Assembly (NCBI RefSeq): GCF_000716875.1
Contig: NZ_JNWQ01000031.1
Coordinates: forward strand, 11,412-75,411
Length of the DNA: 64,000 nt
Reading direction: 5' to 3'
Source of the DNA: Streptomyces novaecaesareae
Lineage (GTDB): Bacteria; Actinomycetota; Actinomycetes; Streptomycetales; Streptomycetaceae
Positions 22,462 through 31,721 of this stretch are shown in pieces. The notes beneath the pieces were generated by a model. That model had not been told where the DNA came from, made no database searches, and was given only the letters and a program-made list of their open reading frames with translations. Position 1 is the first letter of the stretch; each line of letters begins with the position of its first letter. The translations under genes were made by a program, and so were the position numbers.

Positions 22462-23565
22462 TCAGTACGCCTGGTAGCCGAACTCGTCGACGATCAGGTG
22501 CAGCGGGGCGCCGCTCGCGTTGTAGAGCGAGACCATGCCGTCCTTGACCGGGACGACCACCTGGTTGGGGATGGTCTCGCCGGGCAGGAAGTTGAGGTTC
22601 GAGGCGTTCGGCGCCGCGTCACCGTGCGGGTAGACGGTGAGGTGGCCCTCGGCGCCCGGCTCGGTGACGGTCACGTTGAGGGTCACCGCCGCGACGTTCG
22701 GGATGTCGCCGACCGGGATGTCGAGCGTGCCCCAGGCCGGGACGGTGCCCGCCGGGCGGGTGCCCGACTCCCAGGAGGTGTCCTGCCGGGTGTCGACGAG
22801 CCGGAACGGGCCGGCCGGGCGGTAGGCCACCTTGCCCTCGGCGCTGTAGTAGCCCGCGAGGTCGGCGATCAGCTGCACGGTGCCGCCGGAGGCGTTGAAG
22901 AACGACACCTTGCCGTCCTTCACCGGCACCGTCACCAGGTTGGGGATCGTGCGCCCGGCCGTCCAGTTGAGGTTGGAGGCGTTGGGCGCGGCGTCACCGT
23001 GCGGGAAGACGGTCAGGTGGCCGTCCTGCTGAGGGTCGGTCACCGTCACGTTCATCGTCACGGCCGTCACACCGGAGGCGGGGACGCCGGCCACACCGGC
23101 GACCTGAAGGTCCACGGTGCCGTACGGCGCGACGGCCTGCGCCGCCGGGACGCCGATCGGCTGACGGGTGTCCAGCAGCCGCGTCGGGCCCTGGGCGTGG
23201 AACAGCGAGCCCTTCGGGCTGTAGTAGCCCTCCAGGTCGGCGATCAGGTGCACCGTGCCGCCGGAGGCGTTGAAGAACGACACCTTGCCGTCCTTCACCG
23301 GGACGGTGACCAGGTTGGGGATCGTCCGCCCGGCCACCCAGTTGAGGTTCGACGAGTTGGGCGCGGTGTCGCCGTGCGGGAAGACGGTCAGGTGGCCGTC
23401 CTGCTGCGGCTGGGTCACCGTCACGTTCATCGTCACGGCCGTCACACCGGTCGCCGGCACGCCGGCCACACCGGCGACCTGAAGGTCCACGGTGCCGTAC
23501 GGCGCGACGGCCTGCGCCGCCGGGACGCCGATCGGCAGACGGGTGTCCAGCAGACGGGTCGGGCC
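22462..23565 (-). repeat. Three in-gene repeats of about 375 bp
   Basis: Units 23191-23565 and 22813-23190 are nearly identical at DNA level (for example the block at 23101 recurs at 23476, exactly 375 bases on); unit 22462-22812 is diverged. This points to recent duplication or gene conversion of the first two units. Confidence 0.85.
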
Positions 23566-24891
23566 CGCCGGGGTGAACGCGCTGCCGATGTCGAGCATCT
23601 CGTTGGCGCCCCGGTCGCGGATGCCGCTGCCCGTACCGGTGTTGGGCACCGTCGGGTCGTCGCCGGGTGCCGCGCCGTTGAGGTCGGTCGGGAGCATGCC
23701 GGGGGCGTTCTCGTCCGCCGAGTCGACCGCGTGGTTGACCGGCGAGTCGGGGCCCTTGGGGACCCAGGTCGGGGCCACGAAGTCGTGCACGCCCTGGCCG
23801 CCGCTGGCCACGGTGAACGACGGCTGGTCGGTGTACGAGGTACCGGCCCAGGTGTAGGCCGCGCCGCCGCTGCTCGGGTCGATGAGGTTGTAGTCGACCT
23901 TGGTGCCCGCGGTCGCAGTCTGCGCGACGGTGATCCCGGCGGACTTGGCCGGGTCGCCGCCGCACGCGCTGTTCATGTTCCGCGCGGTGTTCACCGCGTT
24001 GTTCTCGACGACCGCGCCGGTCGACGTGCCGTCCAGCACGATGCCCTGGAAGCAGGACGAGTAGACGGTGTTGGCCACGACGACGGTGTTCGGGGCGTCC
24101 TTGACCAGGATCCCGGTCATGTTGTCGTTGTAGTTCGCCTGGACCATGTTGGTGGTCACGACGGTGCCGGTGGCGCCGCCGTCCACGGTGATCGCCGGGC
24201 CCTGCGCGTAGCCGAACGAGCTGCGCCCGTAGCGCACGTTCGCGGAGCCGTTGGTGATGTGCAGGCCGGCGCCGGCACCGATCATCATCCCGTCGAAGGA
24301 GACGTCGTGGGCGCCGTCCACCAGCACGGTGGTCTTCTGGAAGGCCGAGAACACGGCCAGCTTCTCGAACCGGAGGTGATCGGCGCCCTTGACGACGAAC
24401 CCGTCGACGGGCGTCTCGAACCCGCCGATGCGGGTGCCGCCGCCGAAGGAGCTGTTGCCTCCCTTGGCGCGGAAGGTGATCGGCGCCTCGGCGGTGCCCG
24501 ACCGCGTGATGGTCAGGTTCTCGTTGTAGGTGCCGTCGGCGATCTCGACCGTCTGCCCCGGCTGGACGACCGCGGCGGCCGCCGCGATGGTGCAGAACGG
24601 GGCGGCCTCGGTGCCGGTGCCGCTGTCGGTGCAGTTCGCACCCGCGGCGTTGTTGACGGAGAGAGTGCCGCCCGCCGCGGCCGCGCTGCCCGCGCCGACG
24701 GCCGGCAGAGCGACCGTCCCGAGCAGCGTCGCACCGACGGCCAGCGCTGTACGGATTCTGGAAATTGGAGCCCCCCTGGGACTTTGAAGCGCAAATGACG
24801 CTTTTCTGCCCCCCGATGTCCGGAAACGATCAGTCGGAGGGCGGAGCGGATCATTGCACAGCAGGGGGGGCCGCGCCAAGACGAATTCCAC
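22462..24891 (-). CDS. Secreted right-handed beta-helix protein with C-terminal surface repeats
   Basis: Predicted exported protein: signal sequence (RIRTALAVGATLLGTVALPA, ending AGSAAAA), a parallel beta-helix (pectate-lyase/NosD-like) region of about 340 residues with a Cys-containing DUF1565-like start, then three units of about 125 residues each opening GP(T/F)RL(L/V)DTR. Such units decorate actinomycete cell-surface proteins and are likely carbohydrate or wall binding. Substrate is unknown; no lyase active site is evident. The start is unusual: the only in-frame ATG/GTG/TTG are at 24891 and 24879, giving 43 extra residues before the signal sequence, while ATT at 24765 follows a GGGGGG tract and would start the signal peptide exactly. 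ATT may be the true start. Confidence 0.8.
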   Translation of the reverse strand: MEFVLARPPLLCNDPLRPPTDRFRTSGGRKASFALQSPRGAPISRIRTALAVGATLLGTVALPAVGAGSAAAAGGTLSVNNAAGANCTDSGTGTEAAPFCTIAAAAAVVQPGQTVEIADGTYNENLTITRSGTAEAPITFRAKGGNSSFGGGTRIGGFETPVDGFVVKGADHLRFEKLAVFSAFQKTTVLVDGAHDVSFDGMMIGAGAGLHITNGSANVRYGRSSFGYAQGPAITVDGGATGTVVTTNMVQANYNDNMTGILVKDAPNTVVVANTVYSSCFQGIVLDGTSTGAVVENNAVNTARNMNSACGGDPAKSAGITVAQTATAGTKVDYNLIDPSSGGAAYTWAGTSYTDQPSFTVASGGQGVHDFVAPTWVPKGPDSPVNHAVDSADENAPGMLPTDLNGAAPGDDPTVPNTGTGSGIRDRGANEMLDIGSAFTPAGPTRLLDTRLPIGVPAAQAVAPYGTVDLQVAGVAGVPATGVTAVTMNVTVTQPQQDGHLTVFPHGDTAPNSSNLNWVAGRTIPNLVTVPVKDGKVSFFNASGGTVHLIADLEGYYSPKGSLFHAQGPTRLLDTRQPIGVPAAQAVAPYGTVDLQVAGVAGVPASGVTAVTMNVTVTDPQQDGHLTVFPHGDAAPNASNLNWTAGRTIPNLVTVPVKDGKVSFFNASGGTVQLIADLAGYYSAEGKVAYRPAGPFRLVDTRQDTSWESGTRPAGTVPAWGTLDIPVGDIPNVAAVTLNVTVTEPGAEGHLTVYPHGDAAPNASNLNFLPGETIPNQVVVPVKDGMVSLYNASGAPLHLIVDEFGYQAY

Positions 24892-24911
24892 CGGTTCTTG
24901 GGCCGCACGCG

Positions 24912-24955
24912 AACGGCCCCCGGACCGGGCCCGGGGCTCGGTTTCGGGGGCCGTT
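24912..24955 (-). terminator. Terminator of the LOG-SDR pair
   Basis: AACGGCCCCCG and CGGGGGCCGTT pair perfectly; further GGGGCC blocks around 24956-24990 can form alternatives. It lies 45 bases beyond the SDR stop. Confidence 0.6.
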
Positions 24956-24999
24956 TTCGGGGCCGGATTCGGGGGCCCGTCGGCCGGTGGGCGGGCGCC

Positions 25000-25689
25000 C
25001 TACCGGCCCGGGCGGACGGTGATGTCGGTCAGCTCCGCGTCCCGGGAGGCGTCGAGGGCGGCCAGGATCGCCCTGGCGACCGACTCGGGGGCGATCCAGC
25101 GGTCGGCGTCGTACTCCTTGCCCTCCTGCTGGTGCACCTTCGCCTGCATCGCGGTCGCGGTACGGCCCGGGTACACGGAGGTGACGCGGACACCGTGCGC
25201 GTGCTCCTCGTGGCGCAGCGAGTCGGCGAGCGCCTTCAGGCCGTGCTTGCTGGCCGCGTACGCCGACCACTCGGCGTGGGCGTTGAGGCCGGCGCCGGAG
25301 TTGACGAAGAGCACGTGGCCCTTGGTCAGGCGCAGGGACGGCAGCAGCAGGCGGGTCAGCTCGGCGGGGCCGACCAGGTTGACGTTCAGCGTCTCCTGCC
25401 AGGCCTTCACCGGCAGATCGCCGACCGGGCCCAGCTCCACCACGCCCGCGACGTGCAGGAGGGAGTCCAGGGTGACGGGCAGCGCCTGGTGGCCGAAGGC
25501 CCAGGACAGCTTGGCCGGGTCCCCGAGATCGCCCACGAGGGTCCTCGCCCCGGGGAAACGCTGCCGCAGTTCGGCGGCCCGACGGGCGTCGCGGGCCAGC
25601 AGCCAGAGTTCGTCCCCGCGCTCGGCGAGGCGTTCGGCCAGGACGGCGCCGATGCCGGAGCCCGCGCCGGTGATCAGATGTGCAGCCAT
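25000..25689 (-). CDS. Short-chain dehydrogenase/reductase (SDR)
   Basis: A 229-residue classical SDR: cofactor motif TGAGSGIG (7-14), the conserved Asn in NVNLVGP, catalytic Ser in VNSGAG and the active-site YAASK. The residue pattern after the second strand (LARDARR) suggests NADPH. Substrate unknown. ATG 25689 with GAGAGGAT upstream is preferred over the open frame to 25722. It begins 13 bases after the LOG-family gene and forms a pair with it. Confidence 0.9.
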   Translation of the reverse strand: MAAHLITGAGSGIGAVLAERLAERGDELWLLARDARRAAELRQRFPGARTLVGDLGDPAKLSWAFGHQALPVTLDSLLHVAGVVELGPVGDLPVKAWQETLNVNLVGPAELTRLLLPSLRLTKGHVLFVNSGAGLNAHAEWSAYAASKHGLKALADSLRHEEHAHGVRVTSVYPGRTATAMQAKVHQQEGKEYDADRWIAPESVARAILAALDASRDAELTDITVRPGR

Positions 25690-25702
25690 GGCGTCGATCC
25701 TC

Positions 25703-26227
25703 TCAGGCCTTGAGCTGCGCAAACACCTCGGCGGGGGTGTCGGCGAAGCTGATCAGCTCGGTGAGGGGGCGGGGCAGGAAGCCCTCCGCGTCCATCCGCT
25801 CCAGCTGGGTGCGCAGGCCCGCGTAGAACCCCTCGGTGTCGAGCACGACCACCGGCTTCTCGAACATCCCGTGCTTCTTGAGCTCCAGCACCTCGGTGAC
25901 CTCGTCCAGCGTCCCCAGCCCGCCCACCAGGACGACGATCGCATCCGCCCGGGAGGCCAGCTCCGCCTTCCGCTCGGCCAGGTCGGCGGTCATCACCAAC
26001 TCGTCCGCGCCGACGTACCCCTTGTGCCTCAGCATCTCGACCAGCACGCCGACCAGCCGCCCACCGGCCGCCTTCACCTCGTCGGCGAGCAGCCCCATCA
26101 GCCCGGCGTTCGACCCGCCCCATATCAGGGTGTGCCCGCCCTCCCCCAGGAGCCGGGCGAACTCGGCGGCCGGGCCGGTGTAGCGGTCGTCGAGCGAGTA
26201 CGCGGAGCAGAATACACAGATGTTCAT
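25703..26227 (-). CDS. LOG family protein (TIGR00730)
   Basis: A 174-residue member of the LOG family, many of which hydrolyse nucleoside 5'-monophosphates (cytokinin riboside phosphates in plants and some actinomycetes). GGSNAGLMG and the signature region VGGLGTLDEV are clear; the usual PGGxGTxxE reads VGGLGTLDE, so the first Pro is Val. Physiological substrate here is unknown. Start ATG 26227 (MNICVFCSAYS) is normal for the family; the frame to 26263 lacks support. Confidence 0.88.
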   Translation of the reverse strand: MNICVFCSAYSLDDRYTGPAAEFARLLGEGGHTLIWGGSNAGLMGLLADEVKAAGGRLVGVLVEMLRHKGYVGADELVMTADLAERKAELASRADAIVVLVGGLGTLDEVTEVLELKKHGMFEKPVVVLDTEGFYAGLRTQLERMDAEGFLPRPLTELISFADTPAEVFAQLKA

Positions 26228-26307
26228 AGTGCCCACTGGTCTATCACGCCCCACTGCCCCCACTCATTGGGATATCGCCCGGCCACAGGGAGCCCACAGG
26301 CCCTAGG

Positions 26308-27264
26308 GTGCTGCGCGTGCGCCATCTTGAGATATCCGACCTGATCACCGCGGTGGACCTGGCCGACGGCCGTCGGCTGCCGGTTCGGCGCGACGAGGTC
26401 GTCCGGCAGCTGCGCGACAGCGGGGACGAACCCGCGGCCCGGATCGTCGCCGGACTGCCCGCCGACCGGGACGGCACCCTCGACCCCGACGCCGTGGACC
26501 GCCTGCTCATCAGCGTGCACACCGAACTCCAGCGGCTGAGCGAGGAACTGCGCATCGGCAACCGGCTGGTCCACCTGCTCGGCCCGCTCTTCACCGCGAT
26601 CCGGGCCGACGGCGGACACCCCGGGCCGTACCGCCTGGTCGACATCGGCTGCGGCCTGGGCTACCTGGTCCGCTGGCTCGCGGCCACCGGCGCCCTCGGC
26701 CCCGACGTCGAACTGATCGGGGTCGACCTCAACGCCGCGCTCGTCGGCGAAGCGGACCGCCTCGCCCGCGCGGAAGGGCTCGACTGCCGCTTCGTCCACG
26801 GCAACGCCTTCGAACTGCCGGAAGCCGCGACCGTCTACGTCTCCACCGGCGTCCTGCACCACTTCGGCGCCGCCGCCCTGGCCGGGTTCTTCCGGACCCA
26901 GGCCGCCTCACCGGCACTCGCCTTCTGCCACTTCGACATCGCCGCGACCAGCCTCGCGCCCATCGGCGCCCGGGTCTTCCACCGCGCCCGGATGCGCCAC
27001 CCGCTCGGCCGCCACGACGGCGTCGTCTCCGCCCGGCGCGCGCACGACGACGAAACGCTCCTGCGGGCCGCCGCCGTACCCGGCATGCGCGCGCTGCTGT
27101 ACGAGCCCCGCGGCCTGTCCAACCCGTTCTGCACCACGCTGCGCCCGATCCTCGGGGTACGCCCGCAGCTGGAGCCGCCGCTGCGGCAGGCCCTCGGCCG
27201 GGCGTCGCGCCGACTGGTCGGCCCGGAGCATCTGGGTCCTGTCCGGGGCGAGGCCACCCGATGA
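26308..27264 (+). CDS. Class I SAM-dependent methyltransferase
   Basis: A 318-residue protein with SAM motif I (YRLVDIGCGLGYLVRW, about 110-126), an acidic motif II (ELIGVDLN) and the post-motif TGVLHHF. A helical N-terminal extension of about 100 residues precedes the fold. Methyl acceptor is unknown. GTG 26308 is the likely start; GTG 26317 with AGGG seven bases upstream is an alternative. Its stop overlaps the next gene by four bases, and it diverges from the LOG-SDR pair across 80 bases. Confidence 0.85.
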   Translation: MLRVRHLEISDLITAVDLADGRRLPVRRDEVVRQLRDSGDEPAARIVAGLPADRDGTLDPDAVDRLLISVHTELQRLSEELRIGNRLVHLLGPLFTAIRADGGHPGPYRLVDIGCGLGYLVRWLAATGALGPDVELIGVDLNAALVGEADRLARAEGLDCRFVHGNAFELPEAATVYVSTGVLHHFGAAALAGFFRTQAASPALAFCHFDIAATSLAPIGARVFHRARMRHPLGRHDGVVSARRAHDDETLLRAAAVPGMRALLYEPRGLSNPFCTTLRPILGVRPQLEPPLRQALGRASRRLVGPEHLGPVRGEATR

Positions 27265-27770
27265 CCCCCGCCGTACCGCTGATGCTGCTGGGCCTGGTCG
27301 ACGCGGCCTTCAGCGGCTTCCGCGCCTACGCCGGACGCGATGCCCGCATCCGCAAGGCCCGGGGCAACCTGCGGGCCGCCGGCCGCGGACTGGCCGTCGG
27401 AGCCGCCCTGCTGCTCGCCCCCACGCTGGCCGCCGCCCTCCTGCTGGCCACCCCCGACCGGGCGCGGACGTACGCCGCCCTGACCTCCGGCGGCTGGGGC
27501 TTCCTGCTCCCCCTCGCCCTCTACGCCGCGGCCGTCCTGCTCTCCCTCGCCGTCTACTTCACCCTGCCGTTCCGCGCCGGCACCCTGGCGATGGTCATCG
27601 GCCTCGGCCCCCTCACCCTGCTACGACCGGTCGCCGTCGCCACCGCCTGCCTCGCCGCGGCCCTCAACCACGGCGGCGCACCCGCTCTCCTGGTGGGCGC
27701 GATCGCGGGCGCGGCGGTCCTGTGCGTCGAACCCATCGTGTACCGCCGCTGGTACCGCGAGGTGCAGTAG
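27261..27770 (+). CDS. Integral membrane protein, partner of the methyltransferase
   Basis: A 169-residue hydrophobic protein starting at the ATGA overlap with the methyltransferase, so the two are translationally coupled. Four to five membrane segments are visible (starts MTPAVPLMLLGLVDAAFSGF; then around residues 45-65, 75-100, 105-130, 135-155). No family recognised. The pairing suggests it anchors or serves the methyltransferase, but this is inference. Confidence 0.8.
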   Translation: MTPAVPLMLLGLVDAAFSGFRAYAGRDARIRKARGNLRAAGRGLAVGAALLLAPTLAAALLLATPDRARTYAALTSGGWGFLLPLALYAAAVLLSLAVYFTLPFRAGTLAMVIGLGPLTLLRPVAVATACLAAALNHGGAPALLVGAIAGAAVLCVEPIVYRRWYREVQ

Positions 27771-27799
27771 CTCAGTCCTTGTACGGCACGAGCTGCCGG

Positions 27800-28966
27800 T
27801 CACGGGTGCTGGAAGAGTACTTCCGGGTTCGCCGCCGACGGGCCGTCGAGCAGGGGCTGGTGGATGCCCCTCAGGGTCTGGTCGAAGAAGGCTCCGACGA
27901 ACTCCCGGGTGAGCTGCGCCCCGCGCGTCGGCGAGGTGGTCATCCCCGGGGGGAGTCGCAGGCCGATCTCCTCGGCCAGGATCGGGACGTCCGTGAAACT
28001 GGCGTGCGTGGTGCCCGCGACGGCCAGCCAGGGCTTGTAGCCCGCCCAGCCCGCCCAGGTCTGGCCCCAGGACGTGTCCCCGCTGCCGGCGGAGTGGTCG
28101 CTCTGCTTGCCGAGCAGGAGGAACGAGCGGCCCGCCAGGTTGTCGGTCGGGATCGATCCGAAGAACGATCCGTCCAGGTCGACCCCGGCCAGGATCCGCT
28201 GGTCCCCGGCCATCGCCGTCAGGGTGGAGGCGCCGCCGACGGAGTGCCCGGCCATGCCGATGCGGTGGCGGTCGATCAGGTGGGCCAGGCGCCACGCCGG
28301 CTGGTGCCCGGTCAGCCGGTCCAGGACGAACGACACGTCCTTCGCCCGGCTGTCGGGGAGCGTGTCCGGTGCGCCGTCGGCGCACAGTGTGCATCCCGGG
28401 GTGCTGCCGTCGGCGAGCGTCTCGCCGGAGTCCTCGTGGGTGTGGCCGACCAGGGCGACGACGTAGCCGTGGCTGGCCAGGTCGGTCGCCAGGCCGGTCA
28501 GGGTGGCGCGGGGGTTCTCGAAGCCCGGGGAGAGGACGACCAGCGGGAACTTCCCGCCGGCGGCCTTCGCGCCGGTGTAGGCGTGGGTCGTGGTGGCCGC
28601 GAGGTCCTGCGGCTGGACTCCGGTCCCGGGCGGGACCCGCGTCGCCACGAAGCCCTGGGCTTCGCCGAGGGTCATGTACGGGGCGGGCTCGCCGGTGGCC
28701 TGCCGGGCCGGGTAGAACATCGACACCGCGAGCTGCCGCGGCCCGGCCTCGGGCACCCAGGGGTCGGTGCGGTCCGCGTCGGTCAGGTGCAGCACGTCCT
28801 CGCCGACCCCGTACGGACCGGTCGGGCGGGGCAGTTCGCCGTGGAAGGCGGCGGACGCGGTGGCGGACGGCGAGGGCAACGGCGACGCCGTCGCGGCCCC
28901 GGCCATCGGGAGGGGCAGGGCGAGGACGAGGGCTGCGACGGCCGCGATACGGCGGGTTCGGTTCAT
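27800..28966 (-). CDS. Secreted alpha/beta hydrolase (PAF-acetylhydrolase/lipase-like)
   Basis: A 388-residue protein with a Sec signal peptide (MNRTRRIAAVAALVLALPLP, cleavage after ATA or ASP). The nucleophile elbow is GHSVGGAST, preceded by the oxyanion region LVVLSPGFENPR; likely acid and His follow in LDGS and TTHASF. The fold and motif order match the platelet-activating factor acetylhydrolase-like family, so an ester or lipid substrate is expected. ATG 28966 is the only sensible start. It converges with the membrane protein gene, 29 bases apart. Confidence 0.85.
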   Translation of the reverse strand: MNRTRRIAAVAALVLALPLPMAGAATASPLPSPSATASAAFHGELPRPTGPYGVGEDVLHLTDADRTDPWVPEAGPRQLAVSMFYPARQATGEPAPYMTLGEAQGFVATRVPPGTGVQPQDLAATTTHAYTGAKAAGGKFPLVVLSPGFENPRATLTGLATDLASHGYVVALVGHTHEDSGETLADGSTPGCTLCADGAPDTLPDSRAKDVSFVLDRLTGHQPAWRLAHLIDRHRIGMAGHSVGGASTLTAMAGDQRILAGVDLDGSFFGSIPTDNLAGRSFLLLGKQSDHSAGSGDTSWGQTWAGWAGYKPWLAVAGTTHASFTDVPILAEEIGLRLPPGMTTSPTRGAQLTREFVGAFFDQTLRGIHQPLLDGPSAANPEVLFQHP

Positions 28967-29047
28967 GGCCCTGAGGTTAGGTTCGCGCCCCGGGCCGTCG
29001 GATCAGCCGGATTGATGCCTTCCCGGGCCGTGGTCATCCCGGGGATT

Positions 29048-29079
29048 CAGCGGCGTCATCCGTTCGGATGACGCCGCTG
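29048..29079 (-). terminator. mnmA terminator
   Basis: CAGCGGCGTCATCC and GGATGACGCCGCTG pair perfectly around a four-base loop, 13 bases after the mnmA stop. Confidence 0.75.
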
Positions 29080-29091
29080 CCACCGGTGCGG

Positions 29092-30237
29092 TCAGGGCCG
29101 GGCGGCGGTGACCGCCGGGCGCTCGGTGGTGGCGATGGTCGCGGAGCCGACGACGCGGGTGCCGTCGTAGAGCACGACCGCCTGGCCGGGGGCGATGCCC
29201 CGCACCGGGGTGTCGAGCTGCACCCGCAGCTCGCCGTCGGCCACCGACGCGGAGACCGGCACCTCCTCGCCGTGGGCGCGCAGCTGGGCGGTGTAGCGGC
29301 CGTCGGCCAGCGGCTCGGTACCGCACCAGCGGGGGCGGATGGCGGTCAGCCCGGTGACGTCGAGGCCCTCGACCGGGCCGACCGTCACGGTGTTGTCGAC
29401 CGGGGAGATGTCCAGCACGTACCGGGGCTTGCCGTCCGCCGCCGGGCGGCCGATGCGCAGGCCCTTGCGCTGGCCGATGGTGAAGCCGTACGCGCCGTCG
29501 TGCTCGCCGAGCTTGCTGCCGTCGACGTCGAGGATGTCGCCGGTCGCGGTGCCGAGGTGCTTGGCCAGGAAGCCCTGGGTGTCGCCGTCGGCGATGAAGC
29601 AGATGTCGTGGCTGTCGGGCTTCTTGGCGACGGCGAGGCCCCGCCGCTCGGCCTCCTCGCGGATGGCTTCCTTGGTGGTGTCGCCGAGCGGGAAGAGGGA
29701 GTGGGCGAGCTGGTCGGCGTCGAGCACGCCGAGGACGTACGACTGGTCCTTGGCCGCGTCGACGGCGCGGTGCAGTTCGCGCGAGCCGTCCGGGTGGTCG
29801 ACGATCCGGGCGTAGTGGCCGGTGCAGACGGCGTCGAAGCCGAGCGCGATCGCCTTGTCCAGCAGCGCGGCGAACTTGATCTTCTCGTTGCAGCGCAGGC
29901 ACGGGTTCGGCGTGCGGCCGGCGGCGTACTCGGCGACGAAGTCGTCGATCACGTCCTCGCGGAAGCGCTCGGCGAGGTCCCAGACGTAGAACGGGATGCC
30001 GATCACGTCGGCCGCCCGCCAGGCGTCCCGGGAGTCCTCGATGGTGCAGCAGCCGCGCGCGCCGGTGCGGAAGGACTGCGGGTTGGCGGAGAGCGCCAGG
30101 TGGACGCCGGTCACCTCGTGGCCCGCTTCGACGGCGCGGGCGGCGGCGACGGCGGAGTCGACTCCGCCGGACATCGCCGCGAGCACGCGCAGACGGCCGG
30201 TGGACGGAGTGGTCGGGGCACCCGGGAAGTCAGTCAT
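29092..30237 (-). CDS. mnmA: tRNA 2-thiouridylase
   Basis: Adds sulfur to U34 of Lys, Glu and Gln tRNAs. The 381-residue protein has the P-loop [10 protein letters not shown] (about 23-32), the first catalytic Cys in TPNPCLRC (Cys113) and the second in SHDICFI (Cys213), with the C-terminal beta-barrel. Its sulfur donor is probably the cysteine desulfurase encoded 49 bases upstream, with which it forms an operon. ATG 30237 has a weak ribosome site, consistent with coupling to the upstream gene. Confidence 0.94.
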   Translation of the reverse strand: MTDFPGAPTTPSTGRLRVLAAMSGGVDSAVAAARAVEAGHEVTGVHLALSANPQSFRTGARGCCTIEDSRDAWRAADVIGIPFYVWDLAERFREDVIDDFVAEYAAGRTPNPCLRCNEKIKFAALLDKAIALGFDAVCTGHYARIVDHPDGSRELHRAVDAAKDQSYVLGVLDADQLAHSLFPLGDTTKEAIREEAERRGLAVAKKPDSHDICFIADGDTQGFLAKHLGTATGDILDVDGSKLGEHDGAYGFTIGQRKGLRIGRPAADGKPRYVLDISPVDNTVTVGPVEGLDVTGLTAIRPRWCGTEPLADGRYTAQLRAHGEEVPVSASVADGELRVQLDTPVRGIAPGQAVVLYDGTRVVGSATIATTERPAVTAARP

Positions 30238-30286
30238 GGTGACTACAAGAGTACGTGGCCGCCGGACATGCCCGACCGGGGGAAAC

Positions 30287-31468
30287 CTACCGCCGCACCG
30301 ACGCCAGGCCGGCGTTGCGGGCCCGCTGGACGACCGGCCCGATGGCGGCCGCGAGCGCCGTGACGTCCTCCGCCGCCGTGGTGTGCCCGAGCGAGAACCG
30401 CAGCGAGGCGCGCGCCAGCAGCGGGTCGACGCCCATCGCGAGCAGCACGTGGCTGGGCTGCGGCACCCCGGCGGTGCAGGCCGAGCCGGTGGAGCACTCG
30501 ATGCCGGCGGCGTCGAGCAGCATCAGCAGCGCGTCGCCCTCGCAGCCGGGGAAGGAGAAGTGCGCGTTGGCCGGCAGCCGGCCCGCGGCCGACGGGTCGC
30601 CGTTGAGGACCGCGTCCGGCACCTCGGCGAATACGGCGGAGACCAGTTCGTCGCGCAGTGCGCCGAGCGTCACCGCCTGCTCGGCCCGGTGCTCGACGGC
30701 CCACGCGGCGGCGGCCGCGAAGCCGGCGGCGCCGGGGGCGTCCAGGGTGCCGGAGCGTACGTCGCGTTCCTGTCCGCCGCCGTGGAGCAGCGGGACGGGC
30801 GCGGCGCCCCGGGAGAGCAGCAGCGCGCCGATGCCGAAGGGGCCGCCGATCTTGTGTCCGGTGACGGTGAGCGCGGTGAGCCCCGACTCGGCGAAGGAGA
30901 CCGGGACCTGACCGAGCGCCTGCACCGCGTCGGCGTGCATCGGGATGCCGTACTCGGCCGCGACGGCGGCGAGTTCGCGCACGGGCTGGACGGTGCCGAC
31001 CTCGTTGTTGGCCCACATCACGGTGACCAGCGCGACGGAGGAGGGGTCGCGCTCGATGGCCGAGCGCAGCGCCTCGGGGTGGACCCGGCCCAGCGGATCG
31101 ACCGGCAGGTACTCGACGGTGGCGCCCTCGTGCTCGGAGAGCCAGTGCACGGCGTCCAGTACGGCGTGGTGCTCGACGGGGCTGCTCAGCACCCGAGTTC
31201 GGGCCGGGTCGGCGTCCCGGCGGGCCCAGTACAGGCCCTTGACCGCCAGGTTGTCGGACTCGGTGCCGCCGCCGGTGAGCACGATCTCGCTCGGGCGGGC
31301 GCCCAGCGATTCGGCCAGCGCCTCGCGGGCCTCCTCGACCACTCGGCGGGCGCGGCGGCCGGCCGCGTGCAGGGACGAGGCGTTGCCGACCACCCCCAGG
31401 TGCGCCGTCATCGCGGCGATCGCCTCGGGCAGCATCGGCGTGGTCGCCGCATGGTCCAGGTATGGCAT
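30287..31468 (-). CDS. Cysteine desulfurase (IscS/NifS family)
   Basis: PLP enzyme that takes sulfur from cysteine as a persulfide. Counting from [10 protein letters not shown]: His101, PLP-binding Asp180/Gln183, PLP Lys206 (TGHKIG) and catalytic Cys331 in STGSACTAG are present; 393 residues. The active-Cys loop resembles IscS-type enzymes. Next to mnmA, so tRNA thiolation is its likely task. No ribosome site precedes ATG 31468 or the nearby ATG 31474; a TACAAT just upstream suggests a nearly leaderless transcript. Confidence 0.92.
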   Translation of the reverse strand: MPYLDHAATTPMLPEAIAAMTAHLGVVGNASSLHAAGRRARRVVEEAREALAESLGARPSEIVLTGGGTESDNLAVKGLYWARRDADPARTRVLSSPVEHHAVLDAVHWLSEHEGATVEYLPVDPLGRVHPEALRSAIERDPSSVALVTVMWANNEVGTVQPVRELAAVAAEYGIPMHADAVQALGQVPVSFAESGLTALTVTGHKIGGPFGIGALLLSRGAAPVPLLHGGGQERDVRSGTLDAPGAAGFAAAAAWAVEHRAEQAVTLGALRDELVSAVFAEVPDAVLNGDPSAAGRLPANAHFSFPGCEGDALLMLLDAAGIECSTGSACTAGVPQPSHVLLAMGVDPLLARASLRFSLGHTTAAEDVTALAAAIGPVVQRARNAGLASVRR

Positions 31469-31598
31469 AACCATCCGATTGTAGAGGGCGGGACGGTACG
31501 GGGCCCCGGCCCGGGGGGCATCGATCCGGCCACCCGGCACACGGCCGACACCATGATCACCCATGCCCCCGCGGACGACCGGCGCCGTGCCCACCCAC

Positions 31599-31674
31599 GG
31601 CATTGGTCTGTACCAATGCCGGACGGTAGCGTCCGGTACCGGTTTGTACCACTACGCCACCCAGCGGTTAGCCT
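31599..31674 (+). promoter_or_regulatory. Operator-like palindromes and promoter before iclR-type gene
   Basis: Three palindromes follow each other: GGCATTGGT-ctgt-ACCAATGCC (31599-31620), CCGGAC/GTCCGG (31619-31636) and GGTAC/GTACC (31636-31650). TTGTAC (31644-31649) and TAGCCT (31669-31674), 19 apart, may be the promoter, overlapping the last palindrome. GGTCTGTACCA and GGTTTGTACCA look like two copies of one site. Autoregulation by the IclR protein is likely; the first site also resembles DasR-type sites. Confidence 0.55.
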
Positions 31675-31721
31675 GACGCACACTTCTCCAGCACTTCTCC
31701 AGTCGGATCCACGGGAGCGCC

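Noticed and set aside
31599..31620. Calling the first palindrome a DasR site outright
   Set aside because: It matches the remembered TGGTCTAGACCA consensus in 10 of 12 bases, but its location before an IclR gene makes IclR binding at least as likely.
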